Shown here piece after piece: positions 32,337-45,444 of a stretch of 64,000 nt of DNA (the first letter of the stretch is position 1; every line of letters starts with the position of its first letter). Location of the stretch: positions 62,001 through 126,000 of the forward strand of contig NZ_VIGV01000001.1 in assembly GCF_007858445.1 (NCBI RefSeq). The letters run 5' to 3'. The stretch is from Tsukamurella sputi. GTDB lineage: Bacteria > Actinomycetota > Actinomycetes > Mycobacteriales > Mycobacteriaceae. The translations under genes were made by a program, and so were the position numbers. The notes below the pieces were generated by a model, which made no database searches, was not told where the DNA came from, and saw nothing but the letters and a program-made list of their open reading frames with translations.

Positions 32337-34328
32337 CTATCCGATCCGCAGCGGATCGATCTGGATCCGCACGGGATCGCCCTCCCGCCGCAGGCTCCTG
32401 CCCACCTGCGCGTGGAACAGGGCCTGCGCGAGCGCTCGCCCGTCGCGCCGCGCGACCCGCACCAGCAGCCGCTGCGGAGGCGGCCCCGTATCGGGCGCGC
32501 CCGGGATCCGCACCCCGGGCGGCAGGTCGACGGGGCCGAGGACCTCGGCCCCACCGGGTAGGTCCGCGGCGTCCGCGACCGCACGGATGTCCGTGTCCGC
32601 GCCGTCGAGCGCCGCGAGGTGCGTGGCCGGCGGGAATCCGACCTCGGCCCGTTCGGCGAGTTCGGCGGCGGCGAATCCGGCGGCGTCCCACCTGATCAGC
32701 GCCTGCACCGCGCGGATCCCCGCGTCCGCGCCGCAGACGACGGTCCCGTCGGCGGCGACCAGCGCGGTCGCGTTCATCCAGCGGCGCAGCGTCTCCTCCG
32801 CCGCCCGCAGATCGGCCCGGCCCAGCAACAGCCATCCGTCGAGCAGCAGGGCCGCGCCGTAACCGCCCACCACCACGGGCTCCGCGCCCGGCGTCGCGAC
32901 CACGATGCGCCGGCCGCCGGGTGCCTCGGTGAGCACCGTCGAACCCCCGGAAACCGTAACGGCGGCCCCCGGGAAGGCCCGGCCGAGCTCCTCGGCGGTG
33001 CGCATCGCGCCGATGATCACGGCACGCATCGTGGTCCCGCCGCAGGCGGGGCACCGGTACCCGGCATCGGTGTGAGCGCACCAGCGGCACCGCAGTACGC
33101 CGCCGTCGGCCTGCTCGAGCGGGCCGTGGCAGCGCCGGCAGCGCGCGGGGGTGCGGCAGCGCTCGCAGGACAGGGCCGGCGCGTAGCCGCGGCGCGGGAC
33201 CTGCACCAGCACGGGACGGTCGGCGTCGAGGGCCGCCCGCGCCGCCGCGAAGGCCGCCGCCGGCAGGCGCGCGGAGCGGGCCAGTGGGTCGCGGGCCAGG
33301 GCCACGTCCGAATCCGCGGTGCCGGCGATCCGGGGTGAGCGGCTGCGCACCAGATCTCGGGGAGCCGTGATCTCCGCGGCCCATCCCGCCTCGACGAGCG
33401 CCTGCGACTCGGGCGTGCGGGCGAAGCCGCCGATGACCAGCGCCGCGCCCTCCTGGTGCGCCCGTAACGCGAGCACCTCCCGCGTGTGCGGGTACGGCGC
33501 ACGGGGCTCGACGAGCGACTCGTCCCCGTCGTCCCAGAGGGCGATGAGGCCCAGATCGGGGAGCGGCGCGAAGGCGGCGCTGCGAGTGCCGATCACCACG
33601 CGCGTACGGCCGAGCAGCGCCAGGAGCCACCGCCGGTAGCGCGCCGACGGCCCGAGCCCCGCGGCCAGGACCGCGGGGTCGAGGTGCGCGCAGGCCGCCG
33701 CGAGCCGGTCGAGGTCGCTCTGGTCCGGGACGATGAGCAGTGCCGTACGGCCCGCCGCGACGACGGTGCCCGCCAGCTCCGCGAGGCGGGCGGCCCAGTC
33801 CTCGCCGGGGAGCGCCTGCCACACGGCCCGCGGCGCCCGGCCCGCGACCGCGGCGGCGGCGAACTGCGCGCCGTGGGTGTACTCGGCGAGGGCCGCGGCG
33901 GGCGCCTCCGGGGGCTCGGCGGCGCCGGCCTCCTGTTCCAGCAGGGCCTTCTCGACGCGGGCGTGCCGCGGTGGGATGGCGAGCCGCAGCACGTCGGCGC
34001 GGGTTCCGGCGTACCTCGCGGCGACCTCGGTGACCAGCCGGAGGACGGGTTCGGTGAGGACGGGGAGCGCGGAGACGACCCGCTGCAGGGGCGCGAGCTT
34101 CCCCTCGTGTTCGGTGCGCGGGAGCCGCTCGAGCAGGTAGCCGTCCACGAGCCGGCCCGAGAACCGGACGCGGACCCGCACGCCCGGCTGCGCCTGCTCG
34201 GCCAGCTCGGGCGGCACGAGATAGTCGAACTCCCGATCGAGGTGGCTGACCTGCAACAGCGGCAGGATCCTGGCGATCGGGAGTTCGACGTCGGCTTGCG
34301 CGGCCTCGGCGGGGCCGGGTGCGGTCAC
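32337..34328 (-). CDS. priA: Primosomal protein N' (PriA), helicase motifs degenerate
   Basis: 663 residues from GTG 34328, 17 bases after metK ends. The N-terminal 3'-DNA-binding domain (VELPIARILPLLQVSHLDREFDYLVP) and the zinc-binding cysteines (CERCRTPARCRRC, CRWC, CPAC) match PriA. However, the Walker A motif GxTGSGKT is absent where it should lie (the segment reads ALPGEDWAARLAELAG), and DEAH is replaced by LWDDGDESL, as in other actinobacterial PriA proteins. It is therefore probably an ATPase-dead replication-restart factor. The frame extends upstream into metK, so the GTG nearest the ribosomal spacing was taken. Context metK-priA matches mycobacteria. Confidence 0.88.
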   Translation of the reverse strand: MTAPGPAEAAQADVELPIARILPLLQVSHLDREFDYLVPPELAEQAQPGVRVRVRFSGRLVDGYLLERLPRTEHEGKLAPLQRVVSALPVLTEPVLRLVTEVAARYAGTRADVLRLAIPPRHARVEKALLEQEAGAAEPPEAPAAALAEYTHGAQFAAAAVAGRAPRAVWQALPGEDWAARLAELAGTVVAAGRTALLIVPDQSDLDRLAAACAHLDPAVLAAGLGPSARYRRWLLALLGRTRVVIGTRSAAFAPLPDLGLIALWDDGDESLVEPRAPYPHTREVLALRAHQEGAALVIGGFARTPESQALVEAGWAAEITAPRDLVRSRSPRIAGTADSDVALARDPLARSARLPAAAFAAARAALDADRPVLVQVPRRGYAPALSCERCRTPARCRRCHGPLEQADGGVLRCRWCAHTDAGYRCPACGGTTMRAVIIGAMRTAEELGRAFPGAAVTVSGGSTVLTEAPGGRRIVVATPGAEPVVVGGYGAALLLDGWLLLGRADLRAAEETLRRWMNATALVAADGTVVCGADAGIRAVQALIRWDAAGFAAAELAERAEVGFPPATHLAALDGADTDIRAVADAADLPGGAEVLGPVDLPPGVRIPGAPDTGPPPQRLLVRVARRDGRALAQALFHAQVGRSLRREGDPVRIQIDPLRIG

Positions 34329-34345
34329 ACCGGTGGAGACGGCTG

Positions 34346-35569
34346 TCAGAGGCCGGCCGCGGAGCGCAGGGCGTCCACGCGGTCGGTGCGCTCCCACGGC
34401 AGGTCGATGTCGGTGCGGCCGAAGTGGCCGTACGCGGCGGTGGGCGCGTAGATCGGGCGCAACAGGTCCAGATCGTTGATGATCGCGCGCGGCCGCAGGT
34501 CGAAGACCTGGGCGATGGCCTGCTGGATCTTGATCGGATCGAGCTGCTCGGTGCCGAAGGTCTCGACGAACAGGCCGACGGGGGCCGCCTTGCCGATCGC
34601 GTAGGCCACCTGGACCTCGATCCGTTCCGCGAGGCCCGCGGCGACGGCGTTCTTCGCCACCCAGCGCATCGCGTACGCGGCCGAGCGGTCCACCTTCGAC
34701 GGGTCCTTGCCGGAGAACGCGCCGCCGCCGTGGCGGGCCATGCCGCCGTAGGTGTCGACGATGATCTTGCGGCCCGTGAGGCCCGCGTCGCCCATCGGCC
34801 CACCGAGCACGAACTTGCCGGTGGGGTTCACCAGCAGCCGCACGTCGGAGGTGTCGAGGCTGGGCAGGTTCAGGTCGGTGATCACGGTGTCCAGCACGTG
34901 CGCGCGCAGGTCCGGAGCGAGCATGCCGTCGATGTCGATGTCGGCGGCGTGCTGGCTGGAGATGACCACGGTGTCGAGCCGGACGGGCTGCTCCCCCGCG
35001 TACTCGATGGTCACCTGCGTCTTGCCGTCCGGACGCAGGTAGGGCAGCGTGCCGTTCTTACGGACCTCGGTCAGGCGGCGCGAGAGGCGGTGCGCCAGCG
35101 AGATGGGCAGCGGCATCAGCTCGGGCGTGTCCGAGCAGGCGTAGCCGAACATCAAGCCCTGATCGCCCGCGCCCTGCGCGTCGATCTCGTCCTCGCCGCC
35201 GTCGACGCGGTGCTCGTAGGCGCGGTCCACGCCCTGCGCGATCTCGGGGCTCTGCGCTCCGATCGCGATGTTCACGCCGCAGGAGTTGCCGTCGAAGCCC
35301 TTGGCCGAGCTGTCGTAGCCGATCTCAAGGACCTTGTCGCGCACGATGTGCGGGATGTCCGCGTAGGCGGAGGTGGTCACCTCGCCCGCGACGTGCACCT
35401 GCCCCGTGGTGACCAGCGTCTCCACGGCGACGCGCGACGTCGGGTCCTCCGCGAGCAGCGCATCGAGGATCGAGTCCGAGATCGCGTCACAGATCTTGTC
35501 CGGGTGGCCCTCGGTGACCGACTCGCTGGTGAACAGGCGATGGGCGGAACTGGCGAAACCGGAAACCAC
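34346..35569 (-). CDS. metK: S-adenosylmethionine synthetase
   Basis: 407 residues from the GTG at 35569, chosen because GAGAGGAC lies just upstream and 407 is a typical length; a TTG at 35593 would add 8 residues without a ribosome-binding site. Signatures: [22 protein letters not shown] at the N-terminus (ATP/metal site, His and Asp), [10 protein letters not shown], and [19 protein letters not shown] (phosphate loop). It makes S-adenosylmethionine from methionine and ATP. It lies 41 bases after coaBC and before priA, as in mycobacteria. Confidence 0.96.
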   Translation of the reverse strand: MVSGFASSAHRLFTSESVTEGHPDKICDAISDSILDALLAEDPTSRVAVETLVTTGQVHVAGEVTTSAYADIPHIVRDKVLEIGYDSSAKGFDGNSCGVNIAIGAQSPEIAQGVDRAYEHRVDGGEDEIDAQGAGDQGLMFGYACSDTPELMPLPISLAHRLSRRLTEVRKNGTLPYLRPDGKTQVTIEYAGEQPVRLDTVVISSQHAADIDIDGMLAPDLRAHVLDTVITDLNLPSLDTSDVRLLVNPTGKFVLGGPMGDAGLTGRKIIVDTYGGMARHGGGAFSGKDPSKVDRSAAYAMRWVAKNAVAAGLAERIEVQVAYAIGKAAPVGLFVETFGTEQLDPIKIQQAIAQVFDLRPRAIINDLDLLRPIYAPTAAYGHFGRTDIDLPWERTDRVDALRSAAGL

Positions 35570-35610
35570 TTCGGACGTCCTCTCGTTTTGCAATGGCGAA
35601 CTAGGAAAAG

Positions 35611-36849
35611 CTAGCGGGCGGCGTGCACCCGAGTGGCAGCGGCATCCAGTATGCGCGCCGCCATGGCCGACTTCGAGCCGAGGGGCAGGGCGGTCTCGCC
35701 GCCGTCCGCCCCGAGCAGCCAGCCGGAGTTCTCGTCCACCTCGAAGGCGCGGCCGTCGCCGACGGCGTTGAGGACCAGCAGGTCACATCCCTTGCGACGC
35801 AGCTTGGCCCGTCCGTAGTCGAGGACGGAACCGCCCTCGTCCCCCGTCTCGGCGGCGAAACCGACGATCACCGCGTCCGCGCGCAGGGCACCGGCCCGAC
35901 GCGCGGCGACGAGGCCGGCGAGCACATCGGGGTTTTCGATCATGGTGATCGATTCCAGCGCCTCGCTCCGACCGTCCGTGCCCTTCTTGAGCTTGGTGGT
36001 GGCCACGTCGGCGGGCCGGTAATCGGCCACCGCCGCGGCCATGATGACCAGGTCGGCGTCGGCGGCGTGCTCGGTCATGGCCGCCTGCAGATCCAGGGCG
36101 GAGGCGATGCGCACCACGTCGACCGCCGAGGGATCGGCGAGGCCGACGGTGTTCCCCGCCACGAGCGTGACATCGGCGCCGCGCTGCGCGGCGAGCCGGG
36201 CCAGGGCGTAGCCCTGCTTCCCCGAGCTGCGGTTGGTGAGGTAGCGGACCGGATCCAGGGCCTCCTTGGTGCCGCCCGCGGAGACGACGACCTTCCGGCC
36301 CTCGAGGTCGCGGTTCAACGCCCCCGGGTGTTCGAGCAGGACGTCGGCGAGGGCGCCGATCTCGTCGGGCTCGGGGAGGCGACCAGCCCCGGTGTCCTTG
36401 CCGGTGAGCCGGCCGGACGCCGGCTCGATGACGACGGCGCCGCGCTCGCGCAGGGTGGCGACATTGGCGCGGGTGGCCGGGTGCTCCCACATCTCGGTGT
36501 GCATGGCCGGCGCGAAGACCACCGGGCAGCGTGCGGTGAGGAGTGTGCCCGTCAGCAGATCGTCCGCGCGACCCTGTGCTGCTCGCGCCATGAGATCAGC
36601 GGTGGCGGGTGCGATCACCACGAGGTCGGCGTTCTGCCCCAGGCGCACGTGCGGCACCTCGGGAACCGATTCGAACACCCCCGTCTGCACGGGGTTGCCG
36701 GACAGCGCCTCGAACGTGGCCGCGCCCACGAACTTGAGCGCGGACTCGGTGGGGATGACCCGCACCTCGTACCCGCGCTCAGTGAAATGCCGGACCAGTG
36801 CGCACGCCTTGTAGGCGGCGATGCCGCCGCCGACGCCGACGATGATCAT
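35611..36849 (-). CDS. coaBC: Coenzyme A biosynthesis bifunctional protein CoaBC
   Basis: 412 residues. The N-terminal flavoprotein domain is PPC decarboxylase (CoaC): [14 protein letters not shown], the FMN-binding histidine in [11 protein letters not shown], and PAMHTEMW in place of the PxMNxxMW motif. The C-terminal domain is PPC synthetase (CoaB): [27 protein letters not shown] and KLKKG. The E. coli CoaC catalytic Cys loop is replaced by [18 protein letters not shown], which has no Cys; I recall the same in mycobacteria. The product is 4'-phosphopantetheine. It starts 12 bases after rpoZ, making rpoZ-coaBC-metK a likely operon. Confidence 0.94.
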   Translation of the reverse strand: MIIVGVGGGIAAYKACALVRHFTERGYEVRVIPTESALKFVGAATFEALSGNPVQTGVFESVPEVPHVRLGQNADLVVIAPATADLMARAAQGRADDLLTGTLLTARCPVVFAPAMHTEMWEHPATRANVATLRERGAVVIEPASGRLTGKDTGAGRLPEPDEIGALADVLLEHPGALNRDLEGRKVVVSAGGTKEALDPVRYLTNRSSGKQGYALARLAAQRGADVTLVAGNTVGLADPSAVDVVRIASALDLQAAMTEHAADADLVIMAAAVADYRPADVATTKLKKGTDGRSEALESITMIENPDVLAGLVAARRAGALRADAVIVGFAAETGDEGGSVLDYGRAKLRRKGCDLLVLNAVGDGRAFEVDENSGWLLGADGGETALPLGSKSAMAARILDAAATRVHAAR

Positions 36850-36861
36850 GGGGCTGTCAGC

Positions 36862-37134
36862 TCACTCGCCCTCGGTGTGCTCCAGGAGATCCTCGTGGAT
36901 CTCGCGCATCGCGATCGACAGCGGCTTCTCGTGCAGGCCGGGCTCGACCAGCGGGCCCACGTACTCGAGGATGCCGTCCGAGAGGCTGTTGTAGTAGTCG
37001 TTGATCTGACGCGCGCGCTTGGCCGCGTAGATCACGAGGGCGTACTTCGAGGAGGTGCGCTCGAGCAGCTCGTCGATCGGCGGGTTGGTGATGCCGAGCG
37101 GCTGGTCGTACACGGTCTCAGTGGTGGTGCTCAC
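36862..37134 (-). CDS. rpoZ: RNA polymerase omega subunit
   Basis: 90 residues. The family core is [32 protein letters not shown], here visible as [20 protein letters not shown], followed by the acidic C-terminal half. Omega stabilises beta' in RNA polymerase. The GTG at 37134 has TAGGAGAC upstream, and a TAACGT -10 candidate (37144-37149 on this strand) could start a transcript there. Order gmk-rpoZ-coaBC matches mycobacteria. Confidence 0.95.
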   Translation of the reverse strand: MSTTTETVYDQPLGITNPPIDELLERTSSKYALVIYAAKRARQINDYYNSLSDGILEYVGPLVEPGLHEKPLSIAMREIHEDLLEHTEGE

Positions 37135-37204
37135 GCGTCTCCTACGTTATCGAACTTCACGAAATTCGCTCTTGTGCCCAGTCTACGCGCGGTGCGGGAC
37201 CGGA

Positions 37205-37801
37205 CTACGCCCGCTGGTCGCCGGCGCCGACCAGCAAGGATACCAAGTCCGACACCGCGCGGTCCAAGTCGTCGTTGACGATCACCGCGTCGTAGTCGTC
37301 CCGGGTCGCCATTTCGGCCCGCGCGGTCTCGAGCCGGCGCTCGATCTTCTCCGCGCTCTCCGTGCCGCGGCCGCGGAGCCTGCGCTCCAGCTCGTCCCAG
37401 CTCGGCGGGCTGAGGAAGACCGTCACGGCCTCCGGCAGCGCCGCCTTCACGCTGGCGGCACCGGCCAGGTCGACCTCCACCAGGACCGGGCGCCCGGCTT
37501 CGAGCGCCTCGAAGACGGGGCGCGCCGGCGTGCCGGATCGCTGCAGCCCGCCGTGAATCTCGGCCCATTCGAGCAGGTCGCCGTCGGCGATGAGACGGTC
37601 GAATCCGCTCTCGCCGACGAAGTGGTAGTCCCGGCCGTCCACCTCACCGGGGCGCGGATCGCGCGTGGTGGCGGAGACCGAGAAGAACAGGTCGGGCACC
37701 TCCGAGCGGAGCCGGCCGACCACTGATGACTTACCGACGGCGGAGGGGCCGACCAGTACAACCAGTCGGCCCCTCCGGCCCGCGGGAACTTCTCCGGACA
37801 C
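37205..37801 (-). CDS. gmk: Guanylate kinase
   Basis: 198 residues from a GTG 6 bases after the mihF stop. The P-loop [16 protein letters not shown] (the usual GKST replaced by GKSS) is followed by [21 protein letters not shown] with GMP-binding residues, and the lid R-x-x-x-R region [19 protein letters not shown]. It phosphorylates GMP to GDP with ATP. The C-terminus [13 protein letters not shown] is standard. Confidence 0.95.
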   Translation of the reverse strand: MSGEVPAGRRGRLVVLVGPSAVGKSSVVGRLRSEVPDLFFSVSATTRDPRPGEVDGRDYHFVGESGFDRLIADGDLLEWAEIHGGLQRSGTPARPVFEALEAGRPVLVEVDLAGAASVKAALPEAVTVFLSPPSWDELERRLRGRGTESAEKIERRLETARAEMATRDDYDAVIVNDDLDRAVSDLVSLLVGAGDQRA

Positions 37802-37807
37802 TGAGTG

Positions 37808-38122
37808 TCAGGCGGAGAACTTCTCGAGCAGCGCCTTGCGCTGCCGGTCGCCCAGACCACGCACGCGGCGGGTGGGGGCGATCTCCAGCTCGGTCATCAG
37901 CTCCTGAGCCTTGACCTTGCCAACCTTGGGCAGGGCCTCGAGCAGCGCCGAGACCTTCATCTTGCCGATGACCTCGTCGGACTCCGCGTCCTTCAGCACC
38001 TGCTGCAGGGTGGTGGTGCCACCCTTGAGTCGGTTCTTCAGTTCAGCGCGGGCGCGGCGAGCGGCAGCTGCCTTCTCCAGAGCAGCGGCACGCTGCTCGT
38101 CGGTCAACTGGGGAAGGGCCAC
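37808..38122 (-). CDS. mihF: Mycobacterial-type integration host factor
   Basis: 104 residues from GTG 38122, preceded by GGAGGAAT; the frame extends upstream but lacks other starts with a ribosome-binding site. The protein is highly basic: an N-terminal helix (LPQLTDEQRAAALEKAAAAR), the loop LKGGTTTLQQVLKDAESDEV, and a helix-two-turn-helix segment KVSALLEALPKVGKVKAQEL with TRRVRGLGDRQRKALLEKF. It is a nucleoid-associated DNA-binding protein characteristic of Actinobacteria, not homologous to E. coli IHF. It is the first gene of mihF-gmk. Confidence 0.95.
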   Translation of the reverse strand: MALPQLTDEQRAAALEKAAAARRARAELKNRLKGGTTTLQQVLKDAESDEVIGKMKVSALLEALPKVGKVKAQELMTELEIAPTRRVRGLGDRQRKALLEKFSA

Positions 38123-38441
38123 GATTCCTCCGTCTTCGATGTTCTTAGGTCTTTGCCGCGAACGTGCGACTCCTGCGACGGTACCCACGTTTCGCTCGGG
38201 ATGGGAACCCCACCCCCCTCTCACCTGCGGTTTGGCGGTGATGTAGGCGACGGCGGGGCACCCCGGTCGAGCGCCCGTTCCGACACTCATGTTGCAATCG
38301 AGAACCGTTGCACCACAATGCTTTCAGATAGGTAGGACCGAACCGGACGGGATCCCGCGATGTGACGGGTGAAACTCATGTGACCTGGGAAAATACCTGG
38401 ACCCGCGATCGCGTCCGGGCGTGTCGGGCGTCCCGGCGCAC
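38123..38441 (-). other. Intergenic region upstream of mihF (319 bases)
   Basis: No gene is visible. It presumably carries the mihF promoter: TACCGT (at 38180-38185 on this strand) is the best -10 candidate, without a convincing -35. Two direct repeats are notable: ATGTGAC at 38360-38366 and 38378-38384 (18-base period), and GTTGCA twice near 38291 and 38306. Their role is unknown. Confidence 0.4.
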
Positions 38442-39653
38442 TCATCCCACCGACGCGTCCGCTCCGGTCCGTACGCTGCGGACCGCGCGTTCCCCCGCCC
38501 GCACGGCGGGTTCCACGACGCGGGCGATGATCGGTCCGAGGACGGCCATGATCAGCACGTACGTGGTCGCCAGCGCGGCCACCCGCCCGTCCACGGCGCC
38601 CGCCGTCACGGCCAGCCCGGCGATGACGATCGAGAACTCACCACGCGCCACCAGTGCCGCTCCGGCGCGCGCCCGGCCCATCCGCTTGACGCCCACGCGG
38701 CGCGCGGCCCACCAGCCCGTGGCGAGCTTGGTCACCGTCGTCACGACCGCGAGCACGACCGCCCACCCGAGCACGGGCGGGATCGCGCGCGGGTCCGTGT
38801 TCAGCCCGAAGACCACGAAGAACAGGGCGGCGAAGAGGTCGCGCAGGGGCTCGAGCAGCCGCGTCGCCTCGTGCGCGATCGAGCCCGAGATCGCGATGCC
38901 CAGGAGGAAGGCCCCCACCGCCGCCGACACCTGCAGCGCGGACGCCACGCCGGCGACCAGCAGCGCCGCCCCGATCAGCTTGAGCAGGAAGACCTCGCGG
39001 TCGTCGCTGTAGACGAGCGCGGAGACGCGGTGCCCGTACTTCACTGCCGAGATCAGCACGACGCTGACGACCACCACCGCGATGGTCACCGCCGAGACCT
39101 CACCGGCGAGGCCCAGGCCCGCGAGGATGGCGGTCAGGATCGGGAGGTAGACCGCCATCGCGAGGTCCTCGAAGACCAGCACCGACAGCACGACGGGCGT
39201 CTCGCGGTTACCGAGGCGCCCGAGATCGCTGAGTACTTTCGCCGCGATGCCCGACGAGGAGATGTAGGTGACACCCGCGAGCACCAGCGCCCCCGTCGGC
39301 CCCCAGCCCAGGATCAGCGCCACCACGACGCCGGGGGTGGCGTTGAGCACGATGTCGAGCACACCGGCCAGCCAGGACTGCCGCAGTCCCGTGATGAGCT
39401 CGGTGGCGGTGTACTCGAGACCCAGCATGAGCAGCAGCAGGACGACGCCGATCTCCCCGGCGGTGTGGCTGAAGTCGGACGCCTCACCGAGCGGGATCAC
39501 CCCGCCGACGCCGAAGGCGAGACCGCCGATGAGGTAGAGCGGGATCGGCGAGATGCCGAACCGGCTCGCGGCGCGGCCGAGGAAGCCCAGGACGAAGAAG
39601 ACGGCGCCGAGCTCGATCAGCGCGACGGTGTTCTCGTCGAGGTGGAGCGTCAC
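38442..39653 (-). CDS. CPA2-family K+/cation:proton antiporter (KhtU-like)
   Basis: 403 residues, about 12 transmembrane helices. CPA2 exchanger features are LIGGLAFGVGGVIPLG, LLLLMLGLEYTATELI (acidic helix 2-3), GVTYISSSGIAAKVLSDLG (discontinuous helix 4), and VLVFEDLAMAVYLPIL with the Glu-Asp pair in helix 5; the terminal ARGEFSIVI block is also typical. There is no C-terminal TrkA domain, because the regulatory domain is the preceding gene (39650), an arrangement like KhtTU. GTG 39653 overlaps that gene's stop. Probable K+ or NH4+ efflux against protons. Inserted between mihF and pyrF. Confidence 0.88.
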   Translation of the reverse strand: MTLHLDENTVALIELGAVFFVLGFLGRAASRFGISPIPLYLIGGLAFGVGGVIPLGEASDFSHTAGEIGVVLLLLMLGLEYTATELITGLRQSWLAGVLDIVLNATPGVVVALILGWGPTGALVLAGVTYISSSGIAAKVLSDLGRLGNRETPVVLSVLVFEDLAMAVYLPILTAILAGLGLAGEVSAVTIAVVVVSVVLISAVKYGHRVSALVYSDDREVFLLKLIGAALLVAGVASALQVSAAVGAFLLGIAISGSIAHEATRLLEPLRDLFAALFFVVFGLNTDPRAIPPVLGWAVVLAVVTTVTKLATGWWAARRVGVKRMGRARAGAALVARGEFSIVIAGLAVTAGAVDGRVAALATTYVLIMAVLGPIIARVVEPAVRAGERAVRSVRTGADASVG

Positions 39654-40132
39654 CCGTTCGACAGGATCTGCGCGGCGGCCTCGATGCCCTGGGCGGTACC
39701 GACGACCACCAGGAGGTCGCCCGCGGTGAAGACGAATTCGGGGCCGGGCGAGGGCTGCACCTCGCCCGCTCGCATGACCGCGACCAGCGAGACCTTGGTC
39801 CGCGTGCGCATCTGCGTCTCCCCCAGGGTGCGCCCGTCGTACGGCGAGCCCGCGACGATCGGCAGTTGCCGGGTGTTGATGCCCTCGAGCTCGCGCTGTT
39901 CGGCGCGGAGCTGGTTGACCAGCTGCGGCGCGCCCAGGAGGTTGGCGAGCACGCCCGCCTCCTCACTGGAGAGGGGTACCTGCGCGGCGCACGCGTCGGG
40001 GTCGTCGCGTTCCGAGAGGAACAGTTCGACGGTGCCGTCGCGGTGCGCCACGACCCCCACGCGCCTACCGGTGACGAGCTCGAAGTCCTTCCGTACTCCG
40101 ATGCCGGGCAGCGGTGTCACATCGACGTTCAC
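39650..40132 (-). CDS. TrkA-C domain regulatory subunit (KhtT-like)
   Basis: 160 residues from GTG 40132; a second GTG at 40120 would shorten it by 4. An N-terminal domain (MNVDVTPLPGIGVRKDFEL, then RRVGVVAHRDGTVELFL) is followed by a TrkA-C ligand-binding domain (about 75-160) with the family run TKVSLVAVMRAGEVQPSPGP and GDLLVVVGTAQGIEAAAQIL. TrkA-C domains bind cyclic dinucleotides or other ligands and gate the partner antiporter. Pairing with the following CPA2 gene, with overlap, indicates one two-subunit transporter. Confidence 0.82.
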   Translation of the reverse strand: MNVDVTPLPGIGVRKDFELVTGRRVGVVAHRDGTVELFLSERDDPDACAAQVPLSSEEAGVLANLLGAPQLVNQLRAEQRELEGINTRQLPIVAGSPYDGRTLGETQMRTRTKVSLVAVMRAGEVQPSPGPEFVFTAGDLLVVVGTAQGIEAAAQILSNG

Positions 40133-40187
40133 GCCATCGACGATAGCGCCGCCGGTCCGAGCCAGGACGGGATCCGCCGAGGACGGA

Positions 40188-40990
40188 TCAGCCGAGCGCG
40201 CGCTCGACCTCGTCCCGCACGGACAGCGCCGCGGACCGCAGCGCGCCCGCATCCGGGCCCGCACCGAGCACCTGTCGCGAGGAGTTGGGCAGCACGGTCG
40301 CGCCGGTGCCGAAGATCGCGGCGAGGTCCGACGGGGTGGCGCCCTGCGCCCCGAGCCCCGGTGCCAGGATCGGCCCGTTCAAGCCGTCCAGGTCCAGCCC
40401 GTGCTCGCGCGTGGCACCCACCACGAGGCCGACGGTGCCGGTCCCGTCGGCGTTGTCCGCCCGGGCGTCGTCGACGATGCGCTGCCCGACCCCGTCGGCC
40501 TGCACCTGCGCGCCCTCGGGGTTGGAGGTGCGGGCGAGGACGAAGACGCCGCGCCCGGCGGCACGGGCCGCGTCGATGGCGGGCCACAGTGAGCCGTAGC
40601 CCAGGTACGGCGACAGGGTGACCGCGTCGGCCGCCAGTGCGGAATCACCCAGCCAGGCGCGGGCGTAGCCCGCCATCGTGGAACCGATGTCGCCGCGCTT
40701 GGCGTCGGCGATCACCACGGCGCCGGCGTCGCGGCACGCCGCCTGCACCTCTTCGAGCGCGGCCAGCCCCGCCGAGCCGAACTGCTCGAAGAAGGCCACC
40801 TGCGGCTTGATGAATCCGATCTCACCCGCGAAGGCCTCGGCGCACCGCAGGCCGAACTCCCGGACGCCGGCGGCGTCGTCGGACAGCCCCCAGGCGGCGA
40901 GCAACGGCGGGTGCGGGTCGATGCCCACGACCAGCCGGCCGCGCGCCGCGACGGCATCGGTGACCCTCCGGCCGAAGGTGCCCGCGAGGG

Positions 40991-40994
<4 letters not shown>
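40188..40994 (-). CDS. pyrF: Orotidine 5'-phosphate decarboxylase, type 2
   Basis: 268 residues from GTG 40994, overlapping the carB stop. The mycobacterial/type 2 signature is seen in [11 protein letters not shown] and in the catalytic Lys/Asp block [14 protein letters not shown]. Substrate phosphate-site residues follow in [12 protein letters not shown]. It makes UMP, the last step of the pathway, and closes the pyr operon. The type 2 form distinguishes actinobacteria and some others from the E. coli type. Confidence 0.94.
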
Positions 40995-44319
<3,325 letters not shown>

Positions 44320-44320
<1 letters not shown>

Positions 44321-45444
44321 TACTTGTCTCCCATAACAGTCGCGAACTTGTCGAAGAGGTAGGCGGCGTCGTGCGGTCCCGCCGCGGCCTCCGGGTGGTA
44401 CTGGACGGAGAAGGCGCGGCCGTCGAGCAGCTCGACCCCCTCCACCACTCCGTCGTTGGCGCAGACGTGGCTGACCCGGCCGCGGCCGAAGGGCGTGTCG
44501 AACTCGGCGCCGCGCTCGCCCTCGAGCGCGAAGCCGTGGTTCTGCGCGGTGATCGAGATCCGGCCGGTGGTGTGCTCCACGACCGGGATGTTGATGCCAC
44601 GGTGGCCGAACTTCATCTTGTAGGTCTGCAGGCCGAAAGCGCGGCCCAGCAGCTGGTTACCGAGGCAGATGCCGAACAGGGGCAGCCCGGCGTCGAGCAC
44701 ACCACGGGTCAACTCCACTTCGTGCTCGGCGGTGGCCGGGTCGCCCGGGCCGTTGGAGAGGAAGAAGCCGTCCGGGTTGAACGAGCGCACCTCGTCGAGG
44801 GTGATGGTCGAGGGCACGACGTGCACCCGCATGCCGCGCTCGGCGAACATGCGCGGGGTGTTGGTCTTGATGCCGAGGTCGACGGCGACCACGGTGAAGC
44901 GCGGCTCACCCTGGGGCTCGATGGTGTAGGACTCGGTCGTCGAGACCTCGCCGATCAGGTTCTGCCCCTTCATCGACGGTTGCGCGCGCACGCGGTCCAG
45001 GAGCTCGGTCTCGGGCGCGAGCGCCTCGCCGGAGAAGACGCCGGCGCGCATGGAGCCGTGGTCGCGCAGGCGACGCACCAGCGCGCGGGTGTCGATGCCG
45101 GCGATGCCGACGACGTCCTGCTCCACGAGCTCACCCTCCAGCGATCCCTTGGCGCGCCAGTTGCTCACCCGCCGGGTGGGGTTGCGCACGGCGTAGCCGG
45201 CGACCCAGATCTTGTCGCCGCGGCTCTCGTCGTCCTCGTCGTTCCAGCCGGTGTTGCCGATCTGCGGGGCCGTCGCCACCACGATCTGCCGCGCGTACGA
45301 CGGGTCGGTGAGCGTCTCCTGGTACCCGGTCATCGCGGTGCAGAAGACCGCCTCGCCGAGGGTCTGCCCGACGGCGCCGAACTCGACCCCGCGGTGCACG
45401 GTTCCGTCCTCGAGAACCAGCAGTGCTTTGTTGTCGGCAGCCAT
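44320..45444 (-). CDS. carA: Carbamoyl-phosphate synthase, small (glutaminase) subunit
   Basis: 374 residues. The class I glutamine amidotransferase domain is C-terminal: [18 protein letters not shown] with nucleophile Cys, and the His-Glu in [13 protein letters not shown]. The N-terminal part has the carA-specific [16 protein letters not shown] and SNGPGDPA segment. It hydrolyses glutamine and channels ammonia to CarB, with which it forms the heterodimer. It starts directly next to the PH-like gene, whose stop codon abuts it. Confidence 0.96.

Noticed and set aside
31585-34803. Continuous 1072-codon frame opposite the TetR and over priA
   Set aside because: Composition is low-complexity Arg/Ala/Pro and it is a frame shadow of priA and neighbours.
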